Positions 1-12,164 of a stretch of DNA of 64,000 nt are shown in pieces. The notes under the pieces are model-generated. The model worked only from the letters and a program-made list of their open reading frames with translations. It did no database searches and had not been told where the DNA came from. Every line of letters begins with the position of its first letter. Positions within the stretch are counted from its first letter, which is position 1. The position numbers were made by a program, and so were the translations under genes. The stretch is from NCBI RefSeq assembly GCF_011078175.1, contig NZ_JAALCJ010000002.1:1-64000 (forward strand), in the 5' to 3' direction. The DNA comes from Enterobacter cloacae (GTDB lineage: Bacteria > Pseudomonadota > Gammaproteobacteria > Enterobacterales > Enterobacteriaceae).

Positions 1-86
1 TCTTTGTAATCCTTGCAGGCCAGCTCGCAGGTTTTGCACCCGGTGCAGCGGCTGGAATCAATAAAAAATCCATACTGGGTTGTCAT
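1..86 (-). CDS. dmsB: Anaerobic DMSO reductase iron-sulfur subunit DmsB, N-terminal fragment (gene runs off the window)
   Basis: Only the first 28 codons are present, starting at an ATG 10 bp after the dmsA stop. They encode MTTQYGFFIDSSRCTGCKTC, then ELACKDYK, which is the first CxxCxxC ferredoxin-type cluster motif of the DmsB family. DmsB carries four [4Fe-4S] clusters and passes electrons from the membrane anchor DmsC to DmsA. A GGAG ribosome-binding site overlaps the end of dmsA, consistent with a dmsABC operon. The assignment rests on this motif and on the upstream dmsA. Confidence 0.93.
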   Translation of the reverse strand, partial: MTTQYGFFIDSSRCTGCKTCELACKDYK

Positions 87-96
87 CGGTTACTCC

Positions 97-2541
97 TTAC
101 GCCTTTTCAACCTGAACGAGGTTTGTGTGGGATGGGTTGCCCTTCGCCAGCGGCGACGGACGCTGCGTAGTGAGAACGTTGATGCAGCCCGCCTGATCGA
201 TACGGTTCGCATCCGGGTTATACCAGGCCCCTTCCCCCAGCGCGACAACGCCAGGCATCATGCGCGGCGTCACTTTAGCTTCGATATGGACTTCGCCACG
301 CCCGTTAAAGATACGTACGCGATCGCCATTGCTGATGCCGCGCGCTTTCGCATCCATCGGGTTGATCCACATCTCCTGTCGGCAGGCCGCTTTCAGTACG
401 TCAACGTTGCCGTAGGTAGAGTGAACACGCGCTTTGTAGTGGAAACCGGTCAACTGAAGCGGGAATTTCTTCGTCAGCGGATCGTTGTAGTTTTCGAATC
501 CAGGCGTATAAATCGGCAGTGGATCGATAACATCCCCTTCCGGCAATTCCCAGGTTGCGGCAATTTTTGCCAGCTCTTCGGAGTAGATCTCGATTTTGCC
601 CGACGGCGTGGTCAGCGGATTGGCCTGCGGATCCTCTCGGAAGGCTTTATACGCCACATGATGCCCTTCCGGATCGCGCTGCTTATACATGCCCTGCTTG
701 CGGAAGGTGTCGAAGTCCGGCAGGTCAGGAATGGTCTTGCGGGAGAGCTCGTACAGATGGCGCATCCACCCTTCCTGAGTACGTCCTTCGGTGAACTGCT
801 GCTCAACACCAAGACGTTTTGCCAGCTCGGAAGTCATCTCATAGATGGTTTTGCACTCGAAGCGCGGTTTGATGGCCCGATCAGTGAAGATCACGTAGGA
901 CATGTTGCCGCAGGAGGCGTCCAGCGCGAAATCCATTTGCTCAGATGCGGTGCAGTCTGGCAGTAGAATATCGGCATACTTCGCCGACGAGGTCATGTGA
1001 CAGTCGATCACCACAATCATTTCGCACTTCTTATCATCCTGCAAAATTTCATGAGTGCGGTTGATTTCAGAGTGCTGGTTGATCAGACAGTTACCGGCAT
1101 AGTTCCAGATCATTTTGATCGGCACGTCCAGCTTATCTTTGCCCCGGACACCGTCACGTAGCGCGGTCATTTCCGGGCCGCGCTCGATCGCGTCGGTCCA
1201 CATAAACATGGAGATGCTGGTCTGAACCGGGTTATCCAGCGTTGGCATACGTTCAAACGGTACTTCATATGAACCTTCACGCGCGCCGGTGTTGCCGCCG
1301 TGAATACCGACGTTGCCGGTCAGAATCGAGAGCATAGAAATAGCGCGGGTGGCAATTTCGCCGTTTGCGTGACGTTGTGGTCCCCAGCCCTGGCTTATAT
1401 AAGCCGGTTTTGCTGAACCAATTTCACGCGCCAGCTGAACAATGCGCTCAACCGGAATACCGGTGATAGTGGACGCCCACTCAGGCGTTTTCGCTATGCC
1501 GTCGCTGCCCTGACCAAGAATATAGGCTTTGTAATGCCCGTTCGCCGGTGCGCTGGCTGGCAGGGTCTTCTCGTCGTAACCCACGCAGTATTTATCCAGG
1601 AACGGCTGATCGACGAGATTTTCCGTAATCATCACATACGCCAGCGCGTTCACCAGTGCTGCATCCGTGCCCGGACGGATGGGGATCCACTCGTCTTCAC
1701 GTCCTGCCCCGGTATCGGTATAGCGCGGATCGACGATAATCATGCGGGCATTGGATTTGGCGCGCGCCTGCTCAAGATAGTAGGTTACCCCGCCGCCGCT
1801 CATACGCGTTTCGCCCGGGTTATTACCGAACAGCACCACCAGTTTACTGTTTTCGATATCGGACGGGCTGTTACCGTCTGCCCAGCCGCCGTAGGTGTAG
1901 TTCAGACCAGCAGCAATCTGGGCGGAAGAGTAGTCACCGTAGTGATTAAGATAACCGCCGCAGCAGTTCATCAGTCGGGCGACAAGCGTTTTACCGGGTG
2001 GCCAGGAACGGGTCAGGGTACCGCCAAGCGTCCCGGTGCCGTAGTTCAGGTAGATGGATTCGTTGCCGTACTCTTTGATCAGACGCTGCATGTTGGTCGC
2101 GATGATATCGTAGGCTTCGTCCCAGCTAATACGCTCGAACTTCCCTTCCCCGCGCTTACCGACACGCTTCATCGGATATTTCAGACGATCCGGGTTATAG
2201 ACGCGACGGCGCATCGAGCGTCCTCGCAGACAGGCACGAACCTGATGTAACCCTTCGTAGTTATCATCCCCGGTATTATCGGTTTCGACATATTTGATTT
2301 CACCGTCCACTACATGCATACGCAGGGGACACCGGCTACCACAGTTAACGGTACAGGCACTCCACACCACTTTTTCCGGGGCTGAAGCGGGAGACAGAGC
2401 CTCCGCCGCCGACGCCAGTCGGGTAAAAGGGAGCGTAAAGGCGCTGCTGGCTACCGCCAGACCGCCTATTGCCGTGGTTTTCATCAATCCACGGCGAGTG
2501 ACCTCGGCAGCCATAAACGCTTCAGGCGCTTTGATTTTCAT
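97..2541 (-). CDS. dmsA: Anaerobic dimethyl sulfoxide reductase catalytic subunit DmsA
   Basis: Molybdopterin (bis-MGD) oxidoreductase that reduces DMSO and N-oxides as terminal acceptors in anaerobic respiration. The protein has 814 residues, the E. coli length. It opens with a Tat signal peptide (TRRGLMK at residues 15-21, then a hydrophobic stretch ending near residue 46). Cysteines 63, 67, 71 and 104 form the N-terminal iron-sulfur binding pattern of the family. The YGDYSSAQ segment near residues 201-208 and the C-terminal MGD-binding domain ending in NPSHTNLVQVEKA are strongly conserved. It is followed directly by dmsB. Expression is probably switched on by FNR (see the site at 2685-2698). 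Confidence 0.98.
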   Translation of the reverse strand: MKIKAPEAFMAAEVTRRGLMKTTAIGGLAVASSAFTLPFTRLASAAEALSPASAPEKVVWSACTVNCGSRCPLRMHVVDGEIKYVETDNTGDDNYEGLHQVRACLRGRSMRRRVYNPDRLKYPMKRVGKRGEGKFERISWDEAYDIIATNMQRLIKEYGNESIYLNYGTGTLGGTLTRSWPPGKTLVARLMNCCGGYLNHYGDYSSAQIAAGLNYTYGGWADGNSPSDIENSKLVVLFGNNPGETRMSGGGVTYYLEQARAKSNARMIIVDPRYTDTGAGREDEWIPIRPGTDAALVNALAYVMITENLVDQPFLDKYCVGYDEKTLPASAPANGHYKAYILGQGSDGIAKTPEWASTITGIPVERIVQLAREIGSAKPAYISQGWGPQRHANGEIATRAISMLSILTGNVGIHGGNTGAREGSYEVPFERMPTLDNPVQTSISMFMWTDAIERGPEMTALRDGVRGKDKLDVPIKMIWNYAGNCLINQHSEINRTHEILQDDKKCEMIVVIDCHMTSSAKYADILLPDCTASEQMDFALDASCGNMSYVIFTDRAIKPRFECKTIYEMTSELAKRLGVEQQFTEGRTQEGWMRHLYELSRKTIPDLPDFDTFRKQGMYKQRDPEGHHVAYKAFREDPQANPLTTPSGKIEIYSEELAKIAATWELPEGDVIDPLPIYTPGFENYNDPLTKKFPLQLTGFHYKARVHSTYGNVDVLKAACRQEMWINPMDAKARGISNGDRVRIFNGRGEVHIEAKVTPRMMPGVVALGEGAWYNPDANRIDQAGCINVLTTQRPSPLAKGNPSHTNLVQVEKA

Positions 2542-2684
2542 AAAGACTCACTTTGGTTGCTCACAAAGAAAAGAGAGGCGGTGTAAACCGCTATACATTT
2601 TTATATATAACGAATTGCTAGGTTATTGGTGTTTTATGCTTACTTTCATTCGGAGAAGTATTACTACTTTAGAGTGAGGAGGTA

Positions 2685-2698
2685 TTGCGTCGTATCAA
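2685..2698 (-). promoter_or_regulatory. FNR-type box upstream of dmsA
   Basis: On the minus strand the site reads TTGAT-ACGA-CGCAA. The left half is a perfect FNR half-site and the right half matches 3 of 5 bases of ATCAA. A TAATAC -10 element lies at 2658-2663. That places the box about 41 bp upstream of the inferred start of transcription, the class II activator position known for E. coli dmsA. Inference from motif and spacing only. Confidence 0.6.
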
Positions 2699-2708
2699 TT
2701 CAGAGGAA

Positions 2709-2736
2709 TAAAAAAAGCGCCCGAAGGCGCTTTTAT
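2709..2736 (-). terminator. Intrinsic terminator of serS
   Basis: On the minus strand, just after the serS stop, a stem GCGCC-TTCG-GGCGC with flanking A/T pairs is followed by seven T residues. It separates serS from the dmsA promoter. Confidence 0.85.
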
Positions 2737-2753
2737 GCGTAAGTGCAAAATCA

Positions 2754-4067
<1,314 letters not shown>

Positions 4068-4138
4068 TTAAAAGAGGAAAAAGTGACCACAGCCTGCGGC
4101 CACAGAGATATATTGCCAACATTACCGCAACGATTGAA

Positions 4139-5482
4139 CTAACGGTAGCGTTTTATAGGGCTATTTTGATCCTGTCCGGCAAGCCAGGCGAGCTTTTCGC
4201 CAATCTTACCCTCAAGACCTCTGTTTGTGGGGTGATAATAGCGGGTTTGTGCCATCTCCTGCGGGAAATACTCTTCGCCGGCGGCGTAGGCGTTGGGTTC
4301 GTCATGGGCGTAGCGATACTCCTGTCCATAACCCATCTCTTTCATCAGTTTGGTTGGCGCATTGCGCAGATGAACCGGCACATCGTAGTCCGGGCGCTCG
4401 CGCGCGTCCGACATTGCCGCTTTGAAAGCAGTATAAACTGCATTGCTTTTCGGCGCGCAGGCCAGATAGACAATCGCCTGTGCAATCGCACGCTCACCCT
4501 CCGCAGGCCCGACGCGGGTAAAGCAGTCCCAGGCGGAAATAGCAACCTGCATGGCGCGCGGATCGGCATTACCGACATCTTCTGACGCAATGGCCAGACA
4601 GCGACGCGCGACATATAACGGATCGCCACCGGCGGTAATGATACGCGCGTACCAGTAGAGCGCCGCATCCGGGGCGCTGCCGCGCACGGACTTATGTAAT
4701 GCAGAGATCAGGTCATAAAAACGATCTCCTTTATTATCGAAGCGCGCGCTGCGTTCACCGGCTATTTCGGTCAGCAGTTCAGGTTTCAGTACGCGCTTGC
4801 CGGCATCGTCCACTTCGGCCATATCGGCCATCATTTCCAGCGTGTTCAGCGCGCGACGCGCATCGCCGTTGACCAGTTCAGCGATGGCACGTCGTGTGTC
4901 GTCCGGCAGAACGATATCCTGTCCGCCGTAACCCCGCGCGTTGTCCTCCATCGCCTGGGTCAGAACCTTTTCGATATCCTCTGTGGTCAGGGATTTAAGC
5001 AGGTAAACGCGGGCGCGGGAAAGCAGCGCGGAGTTGAGTTCAAACGACGGATTTTCAGTGGTGGCGCCGATGAAAAAGATCGTGCCGTCTTCAATGTGCG
5101 GCAGGAACGCATCCTGCTGGCTCTTGTTGAAGCGGTGGACTTCATCGACAAACAAAATGGTGCGACGCCCGGCATTGCGGTTTTGCCGCGCCCGCTCGAT
5201 CGCCTCGCGTATCTCTTTAACACCCGACGTTACCGCAGAAATGCGCTCAACGTCTGCACTGGCGTAACGGGCGATCACTTCAGCAAGGGTGGTTTTGCCG
5301 GTGCCGGGTGGCCCCCAGAGGATCATCGAGTGCAGATGCCCCGCCTCAATAGCGCGCGGCAAGGGTTTTCCCGCAGCCAGCAGATGCTGCTGGCCGATAT
5401 ACTGCGCTAAGTTTTCTGGCCGCATGCGGGCGGCCAGAGGTTGAAACGCATTATCTGAAAAATCGAGCGACAGGTTGCTCAC
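4139..5482 (-). CDS. rarA: Replication-associated recombination AAA+ ATPase RarA (MgsA)
   Basis: AAA+ ATPase of the RarA/Mgs1/WRNIP1 family that acts at stalled replication forks and binds SSB. It has 447 residues, as in E. coli. Walker A GPPGTGKT is at residues 57-64, and Walker B is ILFVDEVHR. The C-terminal half holds the MgsA tetramerisation domain ([28 protein letters not shown]-like segments). It lies 9 bp downstream of lolA on the same strand, so the two are probably co-transcribed, as in E. coli. Confidence 0.97.
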   Translation of the reverse strand: MSNLSLDFSDNAFQPLAARMRPENLAQYIGQQHLLAAGKPLPRAIEAGHLHSMILWGPPGTGKTTLAEVIARYASADVERISAVTSGVKEIREAIERARQNRNAGRRTILFVDEVHRFNKSQQDAFLPHIEDGTIFFIGATTENPSFELNSALLSRARVYLLKSLTTEDIEKVLTQAMEDNARGYGGQDIVLPDDTRRAIAELVNGDARRALNTLEMMADMAEVDDAGKRVLKPELLTEIAGERSARFDNKGDRFYDLISALHKSVRGSAPDAALYWYARIITAGGDPLYVARRCLAIASEDVGNADPRAMQVAISAWDCFTRVGPAEGERAIAQAIVYLACAPKSNAVYTAFKAAMSDARERPDYDVPVHLRNAPTKLMKEMGYGQEYRYAHDEPNAYAAGEEYFPQEMAQTRYYHPTNRGLEGKIGEKLAWLAGQDQNSPIKRYR

Positions 5483-5491
5483 TCATGCCTC

Positions 5492-6106
5492 TTACTTATT
5501 ACGTTGGTCGTCCACCGTTACGCCCTGCGGCGGGGTAAAGGTGAATTTAGAAGCATCTACAGCGCCGTTTTGCTGAGACTTAAGCTGATAGCTACTGCGC
5601 TGATCGTCCTGCTCAACCGCACCGAACTGATTAATGGTTCCGTTGCTGCTCACGTTAATAGTGAACTGCTTCAGGTTACCGTTGCTGCCTTTTGGCGTCA
5701 GGACGAACTCATCACCGTTTTGTTTAATGTTGTACTGCTGCCAGTCGCTGGACTGGTTACGGGCAATGAGCATAAACGGCGTATTGCTGGTCGCGTCTTT
5801 CAGCCAGGTAGCGGTCGCCTGCTCGACAAACGGGTTGTAGAACCACAAGGTTTTCCCGTCGGACACCAGAACGCTTTCATCCGGCTGGGTCATGTGCCAG
5901 TTGAAGAGATTCGGGCGCTTCACCCACAAATCCCCCTGACCTTCCTGCACCGCGTTGCCGCTGCCGTCAGTCACTTTTTGCGTGAAGCTGGCGTGGAAGC
6001 TACTCACTTTATCCAGTCGGCTTTTAAGGTCGCTGGCTGCATCAGCCCAGACGCTGCTGGCAACAAAACTGGAGAGTAATGCACAGGCGATGGCGATTTT
6101 TTTCAT
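5492..6106 (-). CDS. lolA: Outer-membrane lipoprotein carrier protein LolA
   Basis: Periplasmic chaperone that takes lipoproteins from the LolCDE exporter and hands them to LolB. It has 204 residues with a Sec signal peptide ([21 protein letters not shown], cleavage before [10 protein letters not shown]). The mature part is the single half-barrel LolA domain, with the conserved [12 protein letters not shown] and [16 protein letters not shown] stretches that line the lipid cavity. It sits between ftsK and rarA, the conserved enterobacterial order. Confidence 0.97.
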   Translation of the reverse strand: MKKIAIACALLSSFVASSVWADAASDLKSRLDKVSSFHASFTQKVTDGSGNAVQEGQGDLWVKRPNLFNWHMTQPDESVLVSDGKTLWFYNPFVEQATATWLKDATSNTPFMLIARNQSSDWQQYNIKQNGDEFVLTPKGSNGNLKQFTINVSSNGTINQFGAVEQDDQRSSYQLKSQQNGAVDASKFTFTPPQGVTVDDQRNK

Positions 6107-6233
6107 TGTTATTCCTTAAAATACGTCTTCCCGATATGGGGGTTCCGTTTCCATTCTGGACCTGCCCGAAGGCAGGCGACAGAAGAATATGCTTAATTTT
6201 TGCTGATTTACCCTTCTTTGCAATCGTTGAAGG

Positions 6234-9200
6234 TTAATCAAACGGCGGTGGCGCCAGCACCTCACGGTTACCGTTATGTCCCTGTTCGCTCACGATGCCC
6301 TGCGCTTCCATCTGCTCGATAATACGCGCCGCGCGATTGTAGCCGATGCGGAACTGACGCTGCACACCGGAGATGGAAGCCTTACGTTTTTCGGTGACGA
6401 AATTAACCGCCTGGTCAAATAACGGATCCAGCTCTTCGCCGCCGTCAAAACCACCGCCCCCACCTTCGCTTTCGCTGTCGGAGGTAATGCCGTCAACGTA
6501 TTGCGGACGTCCGCGCGCTTTCCAGTCCTGCACCACCGCGTGTACTTCCTGGTCGCGTACAAACGCACCGTGAACGCGCACCGGCGAGGTAGAGTTCGGG
6601 CCGGAATAGAGCATATCACCCATCCCCAGCAGAGACTCGGCACCACCCTGGTCAAGGATAGTACGCGAGTCAATTTTACTCGACACGGTAAACGCGATAC
6701 GGGTCGGGATGTTTGCCTTAATAAGACCGGTGATAACGTCTACGGACGGACGCTGCGTTGCCAGCACCAGGTGGATGCCCGCCGCACGCGCTTTCTGTGC
6801 CAGGCGCGCAATCAGCTCCTCCACCTTCTTGCCAACGGTCATCATCAGGTCGGCGAATTCATCCACCAGCACCACGATGTAAGGCAGTTTTTCCAGCACC
6901 GGATGCTGGGCATCCATGCTGTCACCCGGTTTCCAGTATGGGTCCGGAATCGGACGGCCCATGCGCGCCGCCTCGGCGATTTTCTCGTTATAACCGGCCA
7001 GGTTACGCACGCCCAGCGCAGACATCAGCTTGTAGCGACGCTCCATTTCATTGACGCTCCAGCGCAATGCGTTGGCAGCGTCCTTCATGTCCGTTACCAC
7101 TTCCGTTAACAGGTGCGGAATGCCTTCGTAGACGGACAGTTCGAGCATTTTCGGGTCGATCATGATGAAACGCACATCTTCAGGCTGCGCTTTGTAGAGC
7201 ATGCTGAGGATCATGGCGTTCACACCGACCGATTTGCCGGAACCGGTGGTACCCGCAACCAGCAGGTGCGGCATCTTCGCGAGATCGGCCACCACCGGAT
7301 CGCCGGCGATATCTTTACCCAACACCACGGTCAGCGGCGACGGGTTGTCGCGGAATTTGGTGTTATCCAGAACTTCACGCAGATAAACGGTCTGGCGCTT
7401 TTTGTTTGGCAGCTCAAGGCCCACGTAAGGCTTGCCTGGGATCACTTCCACCACACGTACCGCCACGGTCGACAGTGAACGCGCCAGGTCACGCGACAGA
7501 TTAGAAATACGCGCCGCTTTTACACCCGGCGCCAGGTTCAGTTCGAAACGGGTGATCACCGGACCCGGTGAGTAGTTCACTACGTCCGCTTTAATACGGA
7601 AGTCAGCCAGACGTGCTTCTACCAGACGGGCCATTTGCTCGAGGGCAAAGGTATCAACCGGCTCCACTTCTGCTGGCGGCGGCGTTAACAGATCCAACGA
7701 TGGCAGCGGCGTGCTTGGGCGTTGCAGCGGACGGCTGTCTCCGTTACGCATCAGCAGCGGGTGAATCAGGCTTTCCTGCGCCTGTGGTGCGGGCTGCTGG
7801 AACTGCGGCTGCGGCGGTTGTGCCGGTGGGGTATGCGGCTGCGCATAAGCCTGCGGCGCTGGCTGTTGTGGCTGCGCATTAACCTGTGGCGCTGGCGCCT
7901 GACGTACCGGTTCCGCTTCCGGCATCACGCTCGGCGTAAACAGCGGTTCGCTCGGACCGTCATCCACCAGATCTTTCATCGGTGAAAATTCAAAATCCGA
8001 GAGCGAGAACGGGTTTGCTCCTGAAGGCTGCTCACCGGAATAACGTTGCTGCTGCGTGGCCGCAAACTGACGCGCTAATTCCGCTTCGGCAGCATCATCC
8101 TCATCCTGCTGAGAATGAACATCGTGTTGGTACTCATTCCCGTAGCGCTGCGTCTGCTGGGCGGCAAACTGACGCGCCAGCTCATCCTGATGCAGTTCGT
8201 CGGCATCATCTTCGTAGTCGGATTCACGGGCTTTCTCTTCCGCCATACGCTGGGAAGGCAGTTTAATGCCATAAGAGGCAAGCTCACGGCGCGTCGGTAC
8301 GCGCACGCGGTTAGGGCGTGGCAACTGTGGACCAATGCCCTCTTTCACCTGCGGACGCGGCGCACCATCGCTTGCCGGGCTGAATAGCGGAGTGGATGCG
8401 GCAGCGGCTGCCGTCGCCTGCTTCACGGTTTCCGCTCCCGACGCTACGGCTGGCGCTGGGTCTACAGGTGCAACGCTCGCAGAAGGCGCTTTTACAACAG
8501 GCTCCTGCACCGGCTCAGGCACGGGCTGATACCAGGCGGCAAGCTGCTCGCGCTCGCGGGCACGGCGCTCCTCCACTTCTTCAAAATAGTACAATGGCGG
8601 ACGGGATGGCTTCGCTTCCTCCACCGCTTCGGGTTCAGGCGCCGGCGCAACGTATGGCTGTTCAGGTACAGCGGGTTCGGGTGTATAAGCCTGATACGGC
8701 TGTTGCGGCTCGCTGGCAGGCTCAGGCGGCTGATAAGGTTGCTGCCACTGTTCCTGCTGCACAGGAATATAGCTTTCTGGCTCAGGCGCAATGGTCGGTT
8801 CAGGCGTATGAACGCCCGGTGCAGTCTGCCAGTCTACCTGCGGTTGCTGGATCGCGGACTCGGGTGCAGGAACAGGCGAGGACGGCATCACGGCTTCGAC
8901 AGGCGCAACATGAACCTGCGCGGCCGTCGTAGCGGCAGCAGCAGCGGCTACCGGTTCAGTCACGGAATGGCCATGCAACAGCGGATCGTATTCGTCATAC
9001 TCACCCGGCGTGGCTCGATGACCAGAGAACAGCACGTCATCAGGATCAACGGCCGCACCGCGATACTCGATCTGTTCGTCTTCATCCATACGTTTGCCGG
9101 AGAAAAGCGCAGCATCCGTCTTACGGCCTAACGGGTTAGCAAATTTTTCAGCCACGCGCTGGCGGCGCGCCAGGGCACCGCGCAGAATACGGGCACGGCG

Positions 9201-9908
9201 GGATTCACGACGCTGCACAGGGGCCTCGTCTTCCTCTTCGTACTCATCTTCGTATTCGTATTCGTCTTCATCGACCCACGTATCGTCGCGACGGGTGCGA
9301 TTGCTGGCAAACGTCAGCAGGGTCAGAATAAAGCTGCCAATCTTCTCCGCTATGCTCACCCAGGACCAGCCGGTAAACAGCGTCAATCCCGCCGCCCAGA
9401 TACAGAGCAGCGCCAGCGTGCCGCCGCTGCTGTGAAGCATTGGTTGCAGCGCGGAACTTAGCAGGCTGCCAATCACCCCGCCAGAGGCGAAATACCAGAT
9501 ATCATCGGCATTGATCGCCGCCAGCCCACAGGAAGTGAGGATTAACGCCAGGGCGCCAATCAGACGCAGCGAAACGGCAAAATAATCGATGTAATCGTCG
9601 TTTTGTCGATGACGCCAGGCAAACCAGCATCCGCCAATAATAATGACAGGAAGGGTATAGGCCATCACACCGAAAATGAAGAAAAGCGTGTCCGCAAGCC
9701 AGGCGCCGGGTACACCACCTAAGTTATGGATAGGCTCATGCCATGCGGTTTGCGACCAGCTGGGATCTGAGGGGTTGAAACTGAGTAAGGCAGCCATCAG
9801 CCAGACGGCAAAAAGGGCAATAACAATCAGTAACGCCTCAAGGAGACGACGTCCGCTGCTTAGCTTAGATAACGTGACTTCTTTGTCTTCAGTGTATTCC
9901 TGGCTCAA
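6234..9908 (-). CDS. ftsK: DNA translocase FtsK
   Basis: Septal DNA pump that moves the chromosome dimer-resolution sites (dif) together and activates XerCD. It has 1224 residues, about 105 fewer than E. coli FtsK (1329), with the difference in the linker. The N-terminal ~200 residues carry four membrane segments. Residues ~215-770 are a low-complexity linker rich in P, Q, E and A that contains two similar [12 protein letters not shown] blocks. The motor follows (Walker A GTTGSGKS, Walker [12 protein letters not shown]). The C-terminal gamma winged helix ([19 protein letters not shown]) binds KOPS sites. Confidence 0.97.
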   Translation of the reverse strand: MSQEYTEDKEVTLSKLSSGRRLLEALLIVIALFAVWLMAALLSFNPSDPSWSQTAWHEPIHNLGGVPGAWLADTLFFIFGVMAYTLPVIIIGGCWFAWRHRQNDDYIDYFAVSLRLIGALALILTSCGLAAINADDIWYFASGGVIGSLLSSALQPMLHSSGGTLALLCIWAAGLTLFTGWSWVSIAEKIGSFILTLLTFASNRTRRDDTWVDEDEYEYEDEYEEEDEAPVQRRESRRARILRGALARRQRVAEKFANPLGRKTDAALFSGKRMDEDEQIEYRGAAVDPDDVLFSGHRATPGEYDEYDPLLHGHSVTEPVAAAAAATTAAQVHVAPVEAVMPSSPVPAPESAIQQPQVDWQTAPGVHTPEPTIAPEPESYIPVQQEQWQQPYQPPEPASEPQQPYQAYTPEPAVPEQPYVAPAPEPEAVEEAKPSRPPLYYFEEVEERRAREREQLAAWYQPVPEPVQEPVVKAPSASVAPVDPAPAVASGAETVKQATAAAAASTPLFSPASDGAPRPQVKEGIGPQLPRPNRVRVPTRRELASYGIKLPSQRMAEEKARESDYEDDADELHQDELARQFAAQQTQRYGNEYQHDVHSQQDEDDAAEAELARQFAATQQQRYSGEQPSGANPFSLSDFEFSPMKDLVDDGPSEPLFTPSVMPEAEPVRQAPAPQVNAQPQQPAPQAYAQPHTPPAQPPQPQFQQPAPQAQESLIHPLLMRNGDSRPLQRPSTPLPSLDLLTPPPAEVEPVDTFALEQMARLVEARLADFRIKADVVNYSPGPVITRFELNLAPGVKAARISNLSRDLARSLSTVAVRVVEVIPGKPYVGLELPNKKRQTVYLREVLDNTKFRDNPSPLTVVLGKDIAGDPVVADLAKMPHLLVAGTTGSGKSVGVNAMILSMLYKAQPEDVRFIMIDPKMLELSVYEGIPHLLTEVVTDMKDAANALRWSVNEMERRYKLMSALGVRNLAGYNEKIAEAARMGRPIPDPYWKPGDSMDAQHPVLEKLPYIVVLVDEFADLMMTVGKKVEELIARLAQKARAAGIHLVLATQRPSVDVITGLIKANIPTRIAFTVSSKIDSRTILDQGGAESLLGMGDMLYSGPNSTSPVRVHGAFVRDQEVHAVVQDWKARGRPQYVDGITSDSESEGGGGGFDGGEELDPLFDQAVNFVTEKRKASISGVQRQFRIGYNRAARIIEQMEAQGIVSEQGHNGNREVLAPPPFD

Positions 9909-9957
9909 GAAAGGCTCTCCAGGTATCAGGCATGTCCTGCCTGTGTGCTAAAACGGA

Positions 9958-9987
9958 CAACAGTGCCGGGTATCCCCGGCACTGTTG
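9958..9987 (-). terminator. Hairpin terminator of lrp
   Basis: A 13-bp perfect stem (CAACAGTGCCGGG / CCCGGCACTGTTG) with a 4-nt loop lies after the lrp stop. On the minus strand it is followed by TCCGTTTT. It separates lrp from ftsK. Confidence 0.8.
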
Positions 9988-10043
9988 CTGTATGGATTAA
10001 CAGGAGTGTAATCAAACTACGCTGATTTTGCACCTGTTCCGTG

Positions 10044-10538
10044 TTAGCGCGTCTTAATAACCAGACGATTGCTCTGTTTGACCTCTTCCATCACCACGTA
10101 AGTACGGGTGTCGTTCACGCCCGGCAGACGCAGCAGGGTCTCACCCAACAGCTTACGATAGGCGGACATATCAGGCACACGGGTTTTCAACAGGTAGTCA
10201 AAATCACCGGAAACCAGATGACACTCTTGAATTTCTTCAAGTTTTTGTACAGCGGCGTTAAATTGCTCAAACACATCCGGCGCACCACGATTCAGAGTAA
10301 TCTCAACAAATACCAGAAGTGAGGCATCCAGATAATGCGGGTTAAGCAGAGCCGTATAGCCCTGAATAAAACCCTGTCTTTCCAGTCGACGCACACGCTC
10401 AAGGCACGGCGTCGGGGAAAGTCCCACACGTTTTGAAAGCTCGACGTTGGAAATACGCCCATCCTTTTGCAATTCATTAAGAATGTTACGATCGATACGG
10501 TCGAGATCTTTGCCAGGGCGCTTCTTGCTATCTACCAT
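10044..10538 (-). CDS. lrp: Leucine-responsive global regulator Lrp
   Basis: Global regulator of amino-acid metabolism, pili and transport that senses leucine. From the ATG at 10538 it has 164 residues and is nearly identical to E. coli Lrp (MVDSKKRPGKDLDRIDRNIL). An in-frame extension of 17 codons exists upstream but is not conserved. The helix-turn-helix lies at about residues 30-55 (ISNVELSKRVGLSPTPCLER). The RAM effector and octamer domain follows and ends in NRLVIKTR. It is divergent from trxB across 543 bp, the E. coli arrangement. Confidence 0.98.
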   Translation of the reverse strand: MVDSKKRPGKDLDRIDRNILNELQKDGRISNVELSKRVGLSPTPCLERVRRLERQGFIQGYTALLNPHYLDASLLVFVEITLNRGAPDVFEQFNAAVQKLEEIQECHLVSGDFDYLLKTRVPDMSAYRKLLGETLLRLPGVNDTRTYVVMEEVKQSNRLVIKTR

Positions 10539-12050
<1,512 letters not shown>

Positions 12051-12074
12051 TCTTTACAAGTCAGTAACAAACGT

Positions 12075-12108
12075 AAATAAAGGCGGCCACTGGTCGCCTT
12101 TATTTTTG
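12075..12108 (+). terminator. Intrinsic terminator of trxB
   Basis: An 11-bp stem (AAATAAAGGCG / CGCCTTTATTT) with a 9-nt loop runs into a T-rich tail, 24 bp after the trxB stop. Confidence 0.85.
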
Positions 12109-12164
12109 CTCACGTGTAACATGCAGATGTCTAATTTCTTATAACGTCACCTGCAAAGTACGCA

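Noticed and set aside
13-966. Long plus-strand open frame (317 codons) over the end of dmsA
   Set aside because: It lies wholly opposite the conserved dmsA, shows composition typical of the antisense frame of a GC-rich gene and has no ribosome-binding site or family resemblance. The same holds for frames opposite macB, the GH18 chitinase, gspF and serS.
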